64,000 nt of DNA, from contig JADJPD010000010.1 of NCBI GenBank assembly GCA_016713435.1, forward strand, positions 186,001-250,000, written 5' to 3'. The first letter of the stretch is position 1, and the number at the start of each line of letters is the position of its first letter. Below the pieces are notes generated by a model. It saw only the letters and a program-made list of their open reading frames with translations, had not been told where the DNA came from and ran no database searches. Shown here piece by piece: positions 36,685 through 45,709 of this stretch. The translations under genes and the position numbers were made by a program. The DNA comes from Gemmatimonadota bacterium (lineage in GTDB: Bacteria > Gemmatimonadota > Gemmatimonadetes > Gemmatimonadales > GWC2-71-9).

Positions 36685-37580
36685 CCACGACCGTGACCAT
36701 GGATCACCTGGACCAGCTGGAGCACAAGAGCGTCCACATCTTCCGTGAGGCGTACGCCAGCTTCAAGAACTTGTGCATGCTCTGGTCCATCGGGAAGGAC
36801 TCGACGGTCCTCCTCTGGCTGGCGCGGAAGGCCTTCTACGGCCACGTGCCGTTCCCGCTGGTGCACATCGACACCAGCTTCAAGATCCCGGAGATGATCC
36901 GCTACCGCGACCGGCTGGCCGCGGAGTGGAACCTGAACCTGATCTACGGCCAGAACGTGAAGGCGCTGGAGGAGAAGCGCACCTTCCCCGACGGCGCGGT
37001 GGACCGGATCACCTGCTGCGGCCTGCTCAAGACCGAGGCGCTCAAGAAGACGCTCTCGGGCGAGTGGCCGCGGTGGAAGTTCAACCACGCCAAGAAGGCG
37101 TACGAGGTCGACAAGAACACCGAGCCGTACACCGGCGTGATCGTGGGCGCGCGCGCGGACGAGGAAGGCAGCCGCTCCAAGGAGCGCTACTTCTCCCCCC
37201 GCAACCAGCAGTCCACCTGGGACGTCGGCGACCAGCCGCCCGAGTTCTGGAACCAGTACAAGACGGAGTTTGCGCCGGGCACGCACCTGCGCATCCACCC
37301 GCTGCTCGACTGGACCGAGCTCAACATCTGGGAGTACATCCAGCGGGAGAACATCCCCACGGTGTCGCTGTACTACGACCAGGGCACCGGGATCCGCTAC
37401 CGCTCGCTCGGCTGCGGCCCGTGCACCAAGGCGGTGGAGAGCACCTCGCGGAACGTCGAGGAGATCATCATCGAGCTCAAGACCGGCAAGTTCGCCAACA
37501 TCGCCGAGCGGAGCGGGCGCGCCCAGGACAAGGACGACGGCGGCGGGCTCGAGACGCTGCGGCGCGACGGGTACATGTAA
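36681..37580 (+). CDS. cysD: Sulfate adenylyltransferase subunit 2
   Basis: 299-aa PP-loop ATP pyrophosphatase that forms APS from ATP and sulfate together with CysN. The PP-loop is LWSIGKDSTVLLWLARKAF (SxGKDS), then VHIDTSFKIPEMIRYRD, RADEEGSRSKERYFSPR and the C-terminal YRSLGCGPCT, all diagnostic of CysD. Length and domain order are normal. ATG 36681 overlaps the CysQ-CysC stop (ATGA), so all three PAPS genes are coupled. The acyl-CoA-dehydrogenase-like gene starts 2 nt after its stop. Confidence 0.93.
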   Translation: MTTTVTMDHLDQLEHKSVHIFREAYASFKNLCMLWSIGKDSTVLLWLARKAFYGHVPFPLVHIDTSFKIPEMIRYRDRLAAEWNLNLIYGQNVKALEEKRTFPDGAVDRITCCGLLKTEALKKTLSGEWPRWKFNHAKKAYEVDKNTEPYTGVIVGARADEEGSRSKERYFSPRNQQSTWDVGDQPPEFWNQYKTEFAPGTHLRIHPLLDWTELNIWEYIQRENIPTVSLYYDQGTGIRYRSLGCGPCTKAVESTSRNVEEIIIELKTGKFANIAERSGRAQDKDDGGGLETLRRDGYM

Positions 37581-37582
37581 CC

Positions 37583-38728
37583 ATGGACTTCGGCTTCCGC
37601 CCCGAGCAGCTCGAGTTCCGGCAGGCCACGCTCGAGTTTGCCCGGAAGAGCCTGCAGGACGACCTCCCCGCGCGCGAGAAGCGCGGGGAGTTTTCGCGCG
37701 CGCTGTGGCGCGCGTGCGGGGAGTTCGGGATCCAGGGGCTGCCCTTCCCGGAGCAGTACGGCGGCGGCGGCCAGGACGTCCTCACCACCATCCTGGCCAT
37801 GGAGGCCCTCGGCGAGGGGTGCGCCGACAACGGCCTGCTCTTCGGACTGGCGGCGCAGATGTGGTCGGTGCAGATGCCCCTCTGGCGCCACGGCACCGAG
37901 GCCCAGCGGGAGCGCTGGCTCCCCGCGCTCTGCCGCGGTGAGCTGATCGGCGCCCACGGCATGAGCGAGCCCGACTCCGGCTCCGACGCCTTCGCCCTCC
38001 GCACCGTCGCCGAGAAGCGGGGCGACTGCTACGTGCTGACGGGCACCAAGACGTTCGTGAGCGAGGCGCCGGTGGCGGACGTCTTCGTGGTCTTCGCCAC
38101 CCTCGACCGGGAGAAGGGGCCGCTCGGCCTCACCGCCTTCCTGGTGGAGCGGGACACGCCCGGCTTCCGGGTGGGGCGCGGCATCGAGAAGATGGGGCTC
38201 AAGACCTCGCCGATGGCGGAGCTCATCCTCGAGGAGTGCGTGGTGCCCGCCGCCAACCGGCTGGGCCGCGAGGGGCGCGCGGCGCAGATCTTCAACGACT
38301 CCATGGAGTGGGAGCGGGGCTGCATCCTGGCCTTCAACCTGGGGACGCAGGCCCGGCTGCTCGACAGCTCCATCCGCTACTGCCGCGAGCGGCAGCAGTA
38401 TGGCCAGAGCATCGGGAAGTTCCAGGCGGTGGCCGGCCGGCTGGTGGACATGAAGCTCCGGCTCGAGGCCAGCCGGCTGCTGCTCTACCGCGCGGCGTGG
38501 GCCAAGGAGCGGGGCCAGGACGCGGGGCTCTGGGCCGCGCTCTCCAAGCTGTACGTGAGCGAGGCCATGCTGGCGACCAGCCTCGATGCCGTGCAGGTGC
38601 GCGGCGGCTACGGTTTCACCACCGAGTACGAGGTGGAGCGCGACCTGCGCGACGCCGTGGGCGGAACCCTCTATTCCGGCACCACCGAGATCCAGCGCAA
38701 CCTCATTGCCCGGAGCCTCGGGCTCTAG
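37583..38728 (+). CDS. Acyl-CoA-dehydrogenase-fold flavoenzyme (prolyl-carrier-protein dehydrogenase-like)
   Basis: 381-aa FAD enzyme of the ACAD superfamily. Motifs: LPFPEQYGGGGQDVLTTILA, AHGMSEPDSGSDAFALRT, SMEWERGCILAFNLGTQARL, RQQYGQSIGKFQAVAGRLVD, RGGYGFTTEYEVERDLRD and a C-terminal LYSGTTEIQRNLIARSLGL. In many ACADs the YEGT Glu is the catalytic base; here it is Ser, so the base must lie elsewhere, as in other subgroups. From memory, the overall pattern (EGCADNGLLF, SMEWERGC, MKLRLEASRLLLYRA) is closest to the PltE/RedW/CloN3 enzymes that oxidise prolyl on a carrier protein to pyrrole-2-carboxyl. That would fit the ACP and amino-acid adenylating ligase at 41514-43363. Start ATG 37583, 2 nt after cysD. 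A general fatty-acyl dehydrogenase is the alternative. Confidence 0.75.
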   Translation: MDFGFRPEQLEFRQATLEFARKSLQDDLPAREKRGEFSRALWRACGEFGIQGLPFPEQYGGGGQDVLTTILAMEALGEGCADNGLLFGLAAQMWSVQMPLWRHGTEAQRERWLPALCRGELIGAHGMSEPDSGSDAFALRTVAEKRGDCYVLTGTKTFVSEAPVADVFVVFATLDREKGPLGLTAFLVERDTPGFRVGRGIEKMGLKTSPMAELILEECVVPAANRLGREGRAAQIFNDSMEWERGCILAFNLGTQARLLDSSIRYCRERQQYGQSIGKFQAVAGRLVDMKLRLEASRLLLYRAAWAKERGQDAGLWAALSKLYVSEAMLATSLDAVQVRGGYGFTTEYEVERDLRDAVGGTLYSGTTEIQRNLIARSLGL

Positions 38729-38768
38729 CAAGCCGCCCGGGGCGGGGCACGGCCCCGGCACGGGGTGC

Positions 38769-38784
38769 GTTGCGGCGCCGCAAC
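38769..38784 (+). terminator. Palindromic hairpin after the PAPS/ACAD operon
   Basis: Perfect 16-nt palindrome GTTGCGGCGCCGCAAC about 40 nt downstream of the stop at 38728, without a T-run. Weak terminator or other dyad. Confidence 0.35.
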
Positions 38785-38886
38785 ATGCCGCATTCCCGCC
38801 CGGCCCTTCCGAGATATTCCTACCGCATCTTACCGCCAGACAATGAGTTAGCTGGAGACCACCGGGCTGCCGGAATCGCCCGGGGA

Positions 38887-38902
38887 TGGCACGGCTTTGG
38901 CT
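38887..38902 (+). promoter_or_regulatory. Sigma-54 promoter of the acylation operon
   Basis: TGGCACGGCTTTGGCT: perfect TGGCACG, exact GG-N10-GC spacing, one deviation in TTGC (TGGC). Predicted start near 38912, 36 nt before ATG 38948. The 9-mer CAGACAATG at 38837-38845 upstream is shared with the palindrome at 18083-18107. Confidence 0.65.
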
Positions 38903-38947
38903 AAATCCCGTGCATCACGTCCCGACGCTGGGGCCTCCACACTCAGG

Positions 38948-41512
38948 ATGCGCATGACGTCACCGACCGCCCCGGCCGCGCCGACCGGGACCACCGCCGC
39001 ACTGTCGCCCGAGGTCGCCGAGTCGCGCGTGAGTGCGGCGTCCCTGGCGCGGGTGGGGATCCTGGCGCTGCAGCTGGCCCTCACGGCGCTGGTGGTCCGC
39101 GAGCTCCGCATCGAGAGCTTTGCGCTCTACACGGTGATGGTGGTGGCGGCGGTGGCGTTCCCGGTGCACGCGCTGCTGGCGCCGGTGCTCCGGATGCGGG
39201 CGTTTGCGGTCATCTCGGTGGCCGGGCTGGTGCTGGTGCTGCAGCCCAAGGCGGCGCTGGCGGTGTTCGGGATCGGGGCGGTGCTGGTGGGGCTGGTGCA
39301 GCTGCCGGTGCGCTGGGGCGTGAAGCTGGCGCTCCTCTCGGTGGCCGGGGTGGGGCTGGCGCTGCTCCGCACGGGGACCATCCCGTCGCCGCTGCCGCAC
39401 GCGCTGTGGCCGGTGCTCGGCGCCATCTTCATGTTCCGCCTGGCGCTGTATGCGCACGCGTGGCGGCACAAGGAGGCGCCCACGGGGTTCTGGCCCACGC
39501 TCGGCTACTTCGCCATGCTGCCGAACGTGGCGTTCCCGCTCTTCCCGGTGGTGGACTACAAGGCGTTCATCAGGAACCACTACGACGCGCCCGACTTCCT
39601 GATCTACGAGCGCGGCATGCGGTGGATCGCCCGGGGCGTGGTGCACCTGGCGCTCTACCGCCTGGTGTACCACCACGTGACCATGGACCCGCTCGACGTG
39701 CGGAGCCTGGGCCAGCTGGTGCAGTTCACCCTCAGCACCTTCCTGCTCTACCTCCGGGTCTCCGGCCAGTTCCACCTCATCGTGGGCGTGCTGCACCTCT
39801 TCGGCTTCAACCTGCCGGAGACGCACCACCTCTATTACCTGGCCTCGAGCTTCACCGACCTCTGGCGCCGCATCAACCTGTACTGGACCAACTTCATGAT
39901 GAAGCTGGTCTACTACCCGGCGTTCTTCCGGCTCCGGAAGCACGGGCAGGAGACGGCGCTGCTGCTGAGCACCGCCATCGTGTTCCTGATGACCTGGCTG
40001 CTGCACGCCTACCAGACCTTCTGGCTGCTCGGCGCGCCGCACTTCACCGTGCCGGATGCGCTCTTCTGGGGCATCCTCGGCGTGCTGGTGCTGGTGACCA
40101 CGGTCTACGAGAAGCGCCGGGCGCGCCGGCCCGCCCAGCGCCGGTGGGAGCTGGGCCGGGCGCTGCAGGTGATCGGGGTGTTCACGGGCATGAGCCTGCT
40201 CTGGTCGCTCTGGAGCAGCGAGTCGGTGACGGAGTGGGCCAGCCTGTTCCATGCGGCCGGCCAGACCAGCACCAGCGAGGTGCTGGCCCTCGGCGCGCTG
40301 CTCGCCCTCGCGCTCGTGGTGGCGGGATATCCCTGGGGCGCGGCGACGCTCGCCGCCGCGCCGGAGCCCGCCCCCGCGCTCGGTGCGCAGCTTCGCGCCG
40401 GTGGGCTGCGGCTGGCGCTGCTCGGCTCGGTGGCGGCGCTGGGGCAGCCGGCGGTGCGCTCGGCGCTGCCGCTCGCCCTCCGGCCCTACGCCGAGAGCGT
40501 GGGCGAGCCCGGCCTCAACGCGCGGGACGAGGCCATGCTCCAGCGCGGCTACTACGAGCAGCTCAACGCGGCCGACCGCACCGGCGGCCAGGTGTGGAAC
40601 GCGGTGGCGGAGCGGCCGCGGGGCTGGGGGGCGGGCCTGATGGAACTGGGCTGGACCCGGCCCGTGCCGGGCGTGCTCCTGGCGGAGCTGCCCCCCGACC
40701 TGCACCAGACCTACAAGGGCCAGCCGTTCACCACCAACGCGTGGGGCATGCGCGACCAGGCCTACACCCTCGAGAAGCCGGTTGACACCTACCGGGTCGC
40801 GGTGCTGGGCCCGTCGCTGGTGATGGGCTACGGCATCGGCGACGGCGAGCCGTTCGAGGCCCAGCTCGAGGCCATGCTCGCGGCGGAGGGCACGCACCCG
40901 AGGGTGGAGCTGCTCAACTTCGCGTTCGAGGGGCACAGCCTGACGCAGCAGCTGGCCACCTTCCGGCAGCGGGCGGCGCAGTTCCGCCCCGACCTGGTGC
41001 TGGTGACGCTCACGCCCATCGAGCACCGGGTGGCGGCCGAGCACGTGCGGCGGCTGATGGCGGCGGGGGCGTCGGTGGAGGTGCCGTACCTGGCGCGCGT
41101 CATCGAGCAGGCCGGGATCACGAGCGCCGACCGGCACGCCGACGTGGTGCGGCGGCTCCGGCCGTATGACGAGGACCTGATGCACCACGCGCTGCGCGCG
41201 CTGGTGGAGCAGATCGCCGAGGCGGGCGCCCGGCCGGCGCTGATGCTGGTGCGGATGCCCACGCAGCCGGCCGGCCCGCTGGCGCGGAGCGCGGAGCTCG
41301 CGGCCGAGGCCGGCTTCACCGTGCTCGACCTGTCCCACGCCTACGACGGCCACGAGGAGAACCAGCTCCGCGTGGGTCCGTGGGACCGCCACCCCAATGC
41401 CGAGGCCAACCGGCTGCTCGCCGTGGCGCTGCAGCACGAGCTCCAGCGGACCCGCCTCCTCCCGACATCGACCCCCGACCCGGTTTCCCCCGTTCCCTCC
41501 GGAGCCCGCTGA
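38948..41512 (+). CDS. MBOAT acyltransferase fused to SGNH/GDSL hydrolase-like domain
   Basis: 854-aa inner-membrane protein. Residues ~35-510 hold about a dozen hydrophobic segments of the MBOAT fold; the catalytic His is probably H353 in FLMTWLLHAYQTFWL, and LYWTNFMMKLVYYP is typical. After a linker (to ~610) comes a periplasmic SGNH domain: block I VAVLGPSLVMGYG (S623), LLNFAFEGHSLTQQ, RPDLVLVTLTPIEH, and block V WDRHPNAEAN (D813, H815). It thus combines what DltB and DltD (or AlgI and AlgJ/X) do as separate proteins: move an acyl group across the membrane and place it on the glycan. ATG 38948 or 38954; the ACP gene follows after 1 nt. The sigma-54 promoter at 38887 drives it. Confidence 0.85.
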   Translation: MRMTSPTAPAAPTGTTAALSPEVAESRVSAASLARVGILALQLALTALVVRELRIESFALYTVMVVAAVAFPVHALLAPVLRMRAFAVISVAGLVLVLQPKAALAVFGIGAVLVGLVQLPVRWGVKLALLSVAGVGLALLRTGTIPSPLPHALWPVLGAIFMFRLALYAHAWRHKEAPTGFWPTLGYFAMLPNVAFPLFPVVDYKAFIRNHYDAPDFLIYERGMRWIARGVVHLALYRLVYHHVTMDPLDVRSLGQLVQFTLSTFLLYLRVSGQFHLIVGVLHLFGFNLPETHHLYYLASSFTDLWRRINLYWTNFMMKLVYYPAFFRLRKHGQETALLLSTAIVFLMTWLLHAYQTFWLLGAPHFTVPDALFWGILGVLVLVTTVYEKRRARRPAQRRWELGRALQVIGVFTGMSLLWSLWSSESVTEWASLFHAAGQTSTSEVLALGALLALALVVAGYPWGAATLAAAPEPAPALGAQLRAGGLRLALLGSVAALGQPAVRSALPLALRPYAESVGEPGLNARDEAMLQRGYYEQLNAADRTGGQVWNAVAERPRGWGAGLMELGWTRPVPGVLLAELPPDLHQTYKGQPFTTNAWGMRDQAYTLEKPVDTYRVAVLGPSLVMGYGIGDGEPFEAQLEAMLAAEGTHPRVELLNFAFEGHSLTQQLATFRQRAAQFRPDLVLVTLTPIEHRVAAEHVRRLMAAGASVEVPYLARVIEQAGITSADRHADVVRRLRPYDEDLMHHALRALVEQIAEAGARPALMLVRMPTQPAGPLARSAELAAEAGFTVLDLSHAYDGHEENQLRVGPWDRHPNAEANRLLAVALQHELQRTRLLPTSTPDPVSPVPSGAR

Positions 41513-41513
41513 C

Positions 41514-41768
41514 ATGCCCGACGTGATCCCGCAGGTGAAGCAGTACATCCTGGACCACCACCTCCCGGGTGAGAACCCGGCCAACCTCACGCTGACGACG
41601 CCGCTCGTCTCGGGGGGCATCCTCGACTCGCTGGCCACGCTGGACCTGGTGGCGTTCCTCGAGGGGCGCTTCGGCATCGAGCTCGAGGCGCACGAGGTGG
41701 ACCGCGACCGGCTGGACACGCTCGAGAAGATCGCCGAGCTGGTGCAGGGCAAGCTGGCGCGGGTGTAG
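41514..41768 (+). CDS. Acyl/aminoacyl carrier protein
   Basis: 84-aa phosphopantetheine-binding carrier protein. The attachment serine is S39 in SGGILDSLATLDLVAFLE, and the acidic helix 2 and LDTLEKIAELVQGKL complete the four-helix fold. CGGAG precedes ATG 41514. It lies 1 nt after the MBOAT-SGNH gene and 1 nt before the adenylating ligase, as in dlt operons, and should carry the acyl or aminoacyl thioester made by the ligase. Discrete PCP-type carriers of this length also serve PltL/RedO systems. Confidence 0.9.
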   Translation: MPDVIPQVKQYILDHHLPGENPANLTLTTPLVSGGILDSLATLDLVAFLEGRFGIELEAHEVDRDRLDTLEKIAELVQGKLARV

Positions 41769-41769
41769 G

Positions 41770-43363
41770 GTGACGACCGGGCTGCTGCACCCCGGCGTCC
41801 TGGCCGCCGCGCACCGCCATCCCGAGCGGGTGGCGGCCACGGAGGCGGGCATGGAACCGATCCGCTACCGCGCGCTCGAGGCGCTGAGTGCCCGGGTGCG
41901 CGACTGGCTGGTGGCCCAGGGCGTGCGCCCCGGCGACCGGGTGGGGCTCTACCTGCCCAAGACCATCGACGCGGTGGCCGCGCTGCTCGGCGTGCTCCGC
42001 GCGGGGGCGGCGTACGTGCCGGTGGACCCGGGGAGCCCGCCGTGGCGCGCGGCGTACATCCTGAACGACTGCGCGGTGCGCGCCGCGATCGTGGACCAGG
42101 CGCTGCTCGCGGCGCTGGCGCCGGAACTGGCCACGCTCGGCGCGGCGCCGGCGCTGCTCCAGCTCGACGGGCCGGGGGGCGGGGTGGCGCTCGACGCGGC
42201 GCTGGCCCGCGCCGGCGCCCCGGCGGCGGCGGATGCCACGGGCCTCACGCCCGCGTCGCTGGCGTACATCCTCTACACCTCGGGCTCCACGGGGAAGCCG
42301 AAGGGCGTGACGATCAGCCACGAGGCGGCGCTCGCGTTCGTGGACTGGTGCGCGGCGCGCTTCCAGCCGCGGCCCGAGGACCGCTTCTCCTCGCACGCGC
42401 CCTTCCACTTTGACCTCTCGGTGCTGGACCTGTACGTGCCGCTGCACCATGGCGCGTCGGTGACGCTCATCGGGGAGGACCTGGGGAAGGACCCGCTCAA
42501 GCTGGCGCAGCTCATCGCGGCGGAGCGGCTCACCGTCTGGTACTCGACGCCGTCCATCCTCAACATGCTGGTGCAGTACGGCCACCTGGACCGCTACGAT
42601 CTCGAGGCGCTCCGGCTGGTGCTCTTCGCGGGCGAGGTGTTCCCGCTGCCGCAGTTCCGCGCGCTCAAGGCGCTGGTGCCGCATCCCGGCTACCACAACC
42701 TCTACGGCCCCACCGAGACCAACGTCTGCACCGCCTACGAGGTCCCGGCGGTGGTGCCGGCGGACCGGGTGGACCCGTTCCCGATCGGCGAGGTGTGCGC
42801 GCACTACCGGGGGCGGGTGGTGGATCCCGACGGGCGGGACGTGGCGCCGGGCGCGGAGGGCGAGCTGGTCATCGCCGGCCCGGGGGTGATGAGCGGCTAC
42901 TGGAACCTCCCCGAGCGGAACGCCGCCGCCTTCCTCGTGGATGATGCGGGCACGCGGTGGTATCGTACAGGCGACCTGGTGGTGGACGAGGGGGATGGCT
43001 GCCTGGTCTTCCACGGCCGCGCCGACCGGATGGTGAAGCGGCGCGGCTACCGCATCGAGCTCGGGCGAGATCGAGGCGGGGCTGGCCCGGCACGACGCGG
43101 TGCGCGAGGTGGCGGTGGTGGCCAGCGCGGACCCGGCTGCCGGCGTCCGGATCACGGCGTTCCTGAGTGCCCGCGCCGGGGTGACGGCGCCGTCGCTCAT
43201 CGCGCTCAAGCAGTACGCGGTCGAGGCCCTGCCGCGCTACATGGCGCCCGATGCCTATCGCTGGCTCGACGCCATCCCGCGCACCTCCACCGACAAGACC
43301 GACTACCAGCGGCTCAAGCAGCTCGCCGATCCCGCCCCGGGAGGTGTGCCGGCGGGCCGTTGA
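41770..43363 (+). CDS. Amino-acid adenylating ligase (DltA / RedM-CloN4-like), frameshifted
   Basis: ANL-superfamily enzyme of about 530 residues that activates an acid as AMP ester and loads it on the carrier protein. Core A3 YILYTSGSTGKPKG (166-179), A4 APFHFDLSVLDLYVPL with D215, the Asp that holds an alpha-amino group, A5 NLYGPTETNVCTAYEVP, A7 YRTGDL, A8 KRRGYRIELG and the A10 lysine in TSTDKTDY. A one-base change at ~43065 shifts the frame right after RIELG; the continuation is EIEAGLARHDAVREVAVVA. From memory, VWYSTPSILNMLVQYG and VLFAGEVFPLPQF resemble proline-activating RedM/CloN4 enzymes more than DltA. The uncorrected frame runs into the next gene, which is an artefact. GTG start, 1 nt after the ACP gene. 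Confidence 0.82.
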
Positions 43364-43416
43364 GCGCCCGCCGCCACCCTGGAGCCGTCGCTGCCCCTTC
43401 TCCTCCTGTCCATCGC

Positions 43417-44814
43417 GTGAGCGTCAACCGCGCCTTCCTGGCCCTCGGCGCGGGTGAGGCGCTCGCGCGCCTGCTCGGCTTTGCCGCCACGCTGGTGATG
43501 GCCCGCGCCCTCGGCGCCTCGGGCTACGGCATCGTGGGCGTGGCGATGGCCGTGACGCTCTACCTCAACCGCATCAGCGACCTCGGCTTCGACCTGAGCC
43601 TCGGCGTGCGCGAGGTGGCGGCGGATCACGGCTTCCTCGGGCGCGGCCTCACGGCGGTGGTGGCGGCGCGGCTCCTGGTGGCGGTGGGGCTCATCCTGCT
43701 GGTGCTGCTGGTGGGCCACCTGGTGCTGCCCGCCCCCGACAGCACGGTGCTCGCGGTGCAGACGCTGACCCTGCTGGCGGTGGGGGGCGGGGTGCGGTGG
43801 GCGCTGGTGGGCCTCGGGCACACGCGGGCGGCCGCGGTGGGGATGATCGTCGGCCAGGCGCTGATGGCCCTGCTGGTGCTGGCCCTGGTGCGCGGCCCCG
43901 GCGACCTCGCGGTGGTGCCCGGCGCGCAGGTGGCCGGTGACCTCGTGGCCGCGCTCGTCTTCGTGCTCGTCCTGCCGGCCGCGCTCCGCCGGCTCCCGGT
44001 GCGCCTCGACTGGCCGCTGGTGCGGGGGCTCCTGCCGCGCGCCAGTTCGGTGGTGACGAGCGCCCTGCTCGGCATCCTGATCTACAACGCCAATTTCTTC
44101 CTGCTCCGCGGCTTCCACGGCACCACGGTGGTGGGGTGGTATGCGGCGGGGTACACGCTGGTCACCTTCTTCCTGAACCTGGGCCAGGCGTACAACCTGA
44201 GCCTGCTGCCCGCGCTCACGCGGCTGCGGGCCGACCGGGAGGCGGCCGGCGCGCTGTTCCAGAAGAGCATGGCGGAGGTCTTTGCGCTCACGCTCCCGCT
44301 CGCGCTCGGCGGGTCGCTGCTGGCGGGGCCGCTCATTGCGCTCTTCTACGGGCCGGGCTACGCGCCGACGGCGCTGCCCTTCAGCATCCTGATCTGGACC
44401 CTGCCGCTCTGCTTCCTCCGCGACGTGCCCATCATGGGCCTCTATGCGGCGGGGGAGGAGCGGCAGGTGTTCCGCCTCACCCTGTTGTCCGCCGTGCTCA
44501 ACCTGGGCCTCAATGCGGTGCTGATTCCCCGCTTCGGCGCCCCCGGGGCGGCGGCGGCCACCCTGTCCACCGAGGCCCTCCGGGCGGCCCTGGCCATCCA
44601 GGCGGTGCGCCGGCTCCACCTCGTTCCGCCCGGTCTGGGGCGGTTCGCCAAGGCCCTGGCGGCGGCGGGGGTGATGGGGGCGGTGGTGGTGGGCCTCGGG
44701 GGGTGGTCGGTCTGGCTGCTGGTGCCCCTTGGCGCGGTGGCCTACGTGACCACCCTGTGGGCGGTGGGCGGGGTCCGGGTGGGGGGTGGGGCGGGTCCGG
44801 CCCTCACGGTCTAA
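43417..44814 (+). CDS. Polysaccharide flippase (Wzx/MOP family), second copy
   Basis: Intact 465-aa membrane protein with about 12-14 helices. The opening is NRAFLALGAGEALARLLGFA, then VMARALGASGYGIVGVAMA (the RxLG-xxGYG signature of the family), repeated by YNANFFLLRGFHGTTVVGWY and LNLGLNAVLIPRFGAPGAAA in the second half. It translocates lipid-linked repeat units. The N-terminus was set at GTG 43417, 53 nt after the ligase stop. It ends the acylation operon, and its Gly/Val-rich tail is unremarkable. Why the locus has two flippases (other at 12661-14181) is not clear; two polymers or divergent substrates are possible. Confidence 0.88.
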   Translation: MSVNRAFLALGAGEALARLLGFAATLVMARALGASGYGIVGVAMAVTLYLNRISDLGFDLSLGVREVAADHGFLGRGLTAVVAARLLVAVGLILLVLLVGHLVLPAPDSTVLAVQTLTLLAVGGGVRWALVGLGHTRAAAVGMIVGQALMALLVLALVRGPGDLAVVPGAQVAGDLVAALVFVLVLPAALRRLPVRLDWPLVRGLLPRASSVVTSALLGILIYNANFFLLRGFHGTTVVGWYAAGYTLVTFFLNLGQAYNLSLLPALTRLRADREAAGALFQKSMAEVFALTLPLALGGSLLAGPLIALFYGPGYAPTALPFSILIWTLPLCFLRDVPIMGLYAAGEERQVFRLTLLSAVLNLGLNAVLIPRFGAPGAAAATLSTEALRAALAIQAVRRLHLVPPGLGRFAKALAAAGVMGAVVVGLGGWSVWLLVPLGAVAYVTTLWAVGGVRVGGGAGPALTV

Positions 44815-44870
44815 CCCCTTTCGGCAGTTCAGGTTCGGGATTCGTCCCCTGCCTCCATTCTGGCCCCGCG

Positions 44871-44886
44871 CGGCACGGCCATTGCT
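44871..44886 (+). promoter_or_regulatory. Sigma-54 promoter of the VTC/CotH operon
   Basis: CGGCACGGCCATTGCT: GGCACG and TTGCT intact, exact GG-N10-GC spacing, first T replaced by C. Predicted start near 44896, about 54 nt before ATG 44950. Confidence 0.65.
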
Positions 44887-44949
44887 GAGAAAAACCTCCG
44901 AATTTCCGCCCCGGGGCCCCTCCCGGGTGGCTCCCCAATCCGGCAGGCG

Positions 44950-45699
44950 ATGAAGACCCAGGTCGGCGCAGGCTCGGCCCAGGCCCACGAGACGATGAAC
45001 CGCTACGAGGTGAAGTACCTCGTGGCCACCCGGCGCGTGCCCCAGCTGCTCGCCGAGTTCGGGCCGTACCTGGAACGGGACTCGCACTGGCAGGACGAGT
45101 GGGGCTACAACATCTCGTCGGTGTACTGGGACACGCCCGACCTGCGCTTCTTCTGGGAGAAGATCGAGGGCAGCAAGTTCCGCCGGAAGCTGCGGTTCCG
45201 CCGCTACGGCAGCACCGACGACATCTTCATCGAGATCAAGCAGCGGGAGGACCGGACGCTGCAGAAGCGGCGGCTCCGCTGGCCGCTGGAGAAGGTGGAG
45301 CAGGTGTTCGGCAGCGGTGACGGGGGCGTGCGCTTCGACCTGGCCGGGGAGGATCCGGTGGCCACGGAGGTGGCGCTGCTCATCGAGCGGCTGCGGCTCC
45401 GGCCGCGGATGGCCATCCGGTACCGGCGGCGCGCGTGGTTCGGGAAGTTCGACCCGGAGCTGCGCGTCACCGTGGATGGCCGCCTCCGGTATCACGCCAG
45501 CGACTTCAGCCTGCGCCAGCCCTTCGAGGCGGGGAGCGACATCCTCGATCCCCGGGTCAGCGTGCTCGAGATCAAGTACGACCACCGCGCCCCCATCTGG
45601 CTCACCAAGGCGATCCGCCGCGAGGAGCTCAAGATGGTGCGCATGTCGAAGTACTGCTCCGCCGTGGACCGGCACTGGTTCGGCGGGCAGAACACCTGA
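44950..45699 (+). CDS. VTC-domain protein (polyphosphate-polymerase-like)
   Basis: 249-aa protein of the VTC/CYTH-like tunnel fold. The basic tunnel residues are visible as NRYEVKYLVATRRVPQLL, SVYWDTPDLRFFWEK, FRRKLRFRRYG, IFIEIKQREDRTLQKRRLRW, IRYRRRAWFG and VSVLEIKYDHRAP. In yeast Vtc4 this fold makes polyphosphate from ATP; in bacteria the domain is regularly next to DUF4956 and CotH genes, exactly as here. ATG 44950; an internal ATG at 44995 (MNRYEVKY) is the alternative and would remove 15 disordered residues. The gene ends 10 nt before the DUF4956 start. Product unproven: polyphosphate or another phosphorylated polymer. Confidence 0.85.
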   Translation: MKTQVGAGSAQAHETMNRYEVKYLVATRRVPQLLAEFGPYLERDSHWQDEWGYNISSVYWDTPDLRFFWEKIEGSKFRRKLRFRRYGSTDDIFIEIKQREDRTLQKRRLRWPLEKVEQVFGSGDGGVRFDLAGEDPVATEVALLIERLRLRPRMAIRYRRRAWFGKFDPELRVTVDGRLRYHASDFSLRQPFEAGSDILDPRVSVLEIKYDHRAPIWLTKAIRREELKMVRMSKYCSAVDRHWFGGQNT

Positions 45700-45709
45700 G
45701 GAGGACGGC

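Noticed and set aside
41770..44814. Apparent 1014-codon ligase-flippase fusion
   Set aside because: The ligase continues in another frame after 43065 and ends at 43363, and the flippase has its own GTG at 43417; the long frame comes from an indel.
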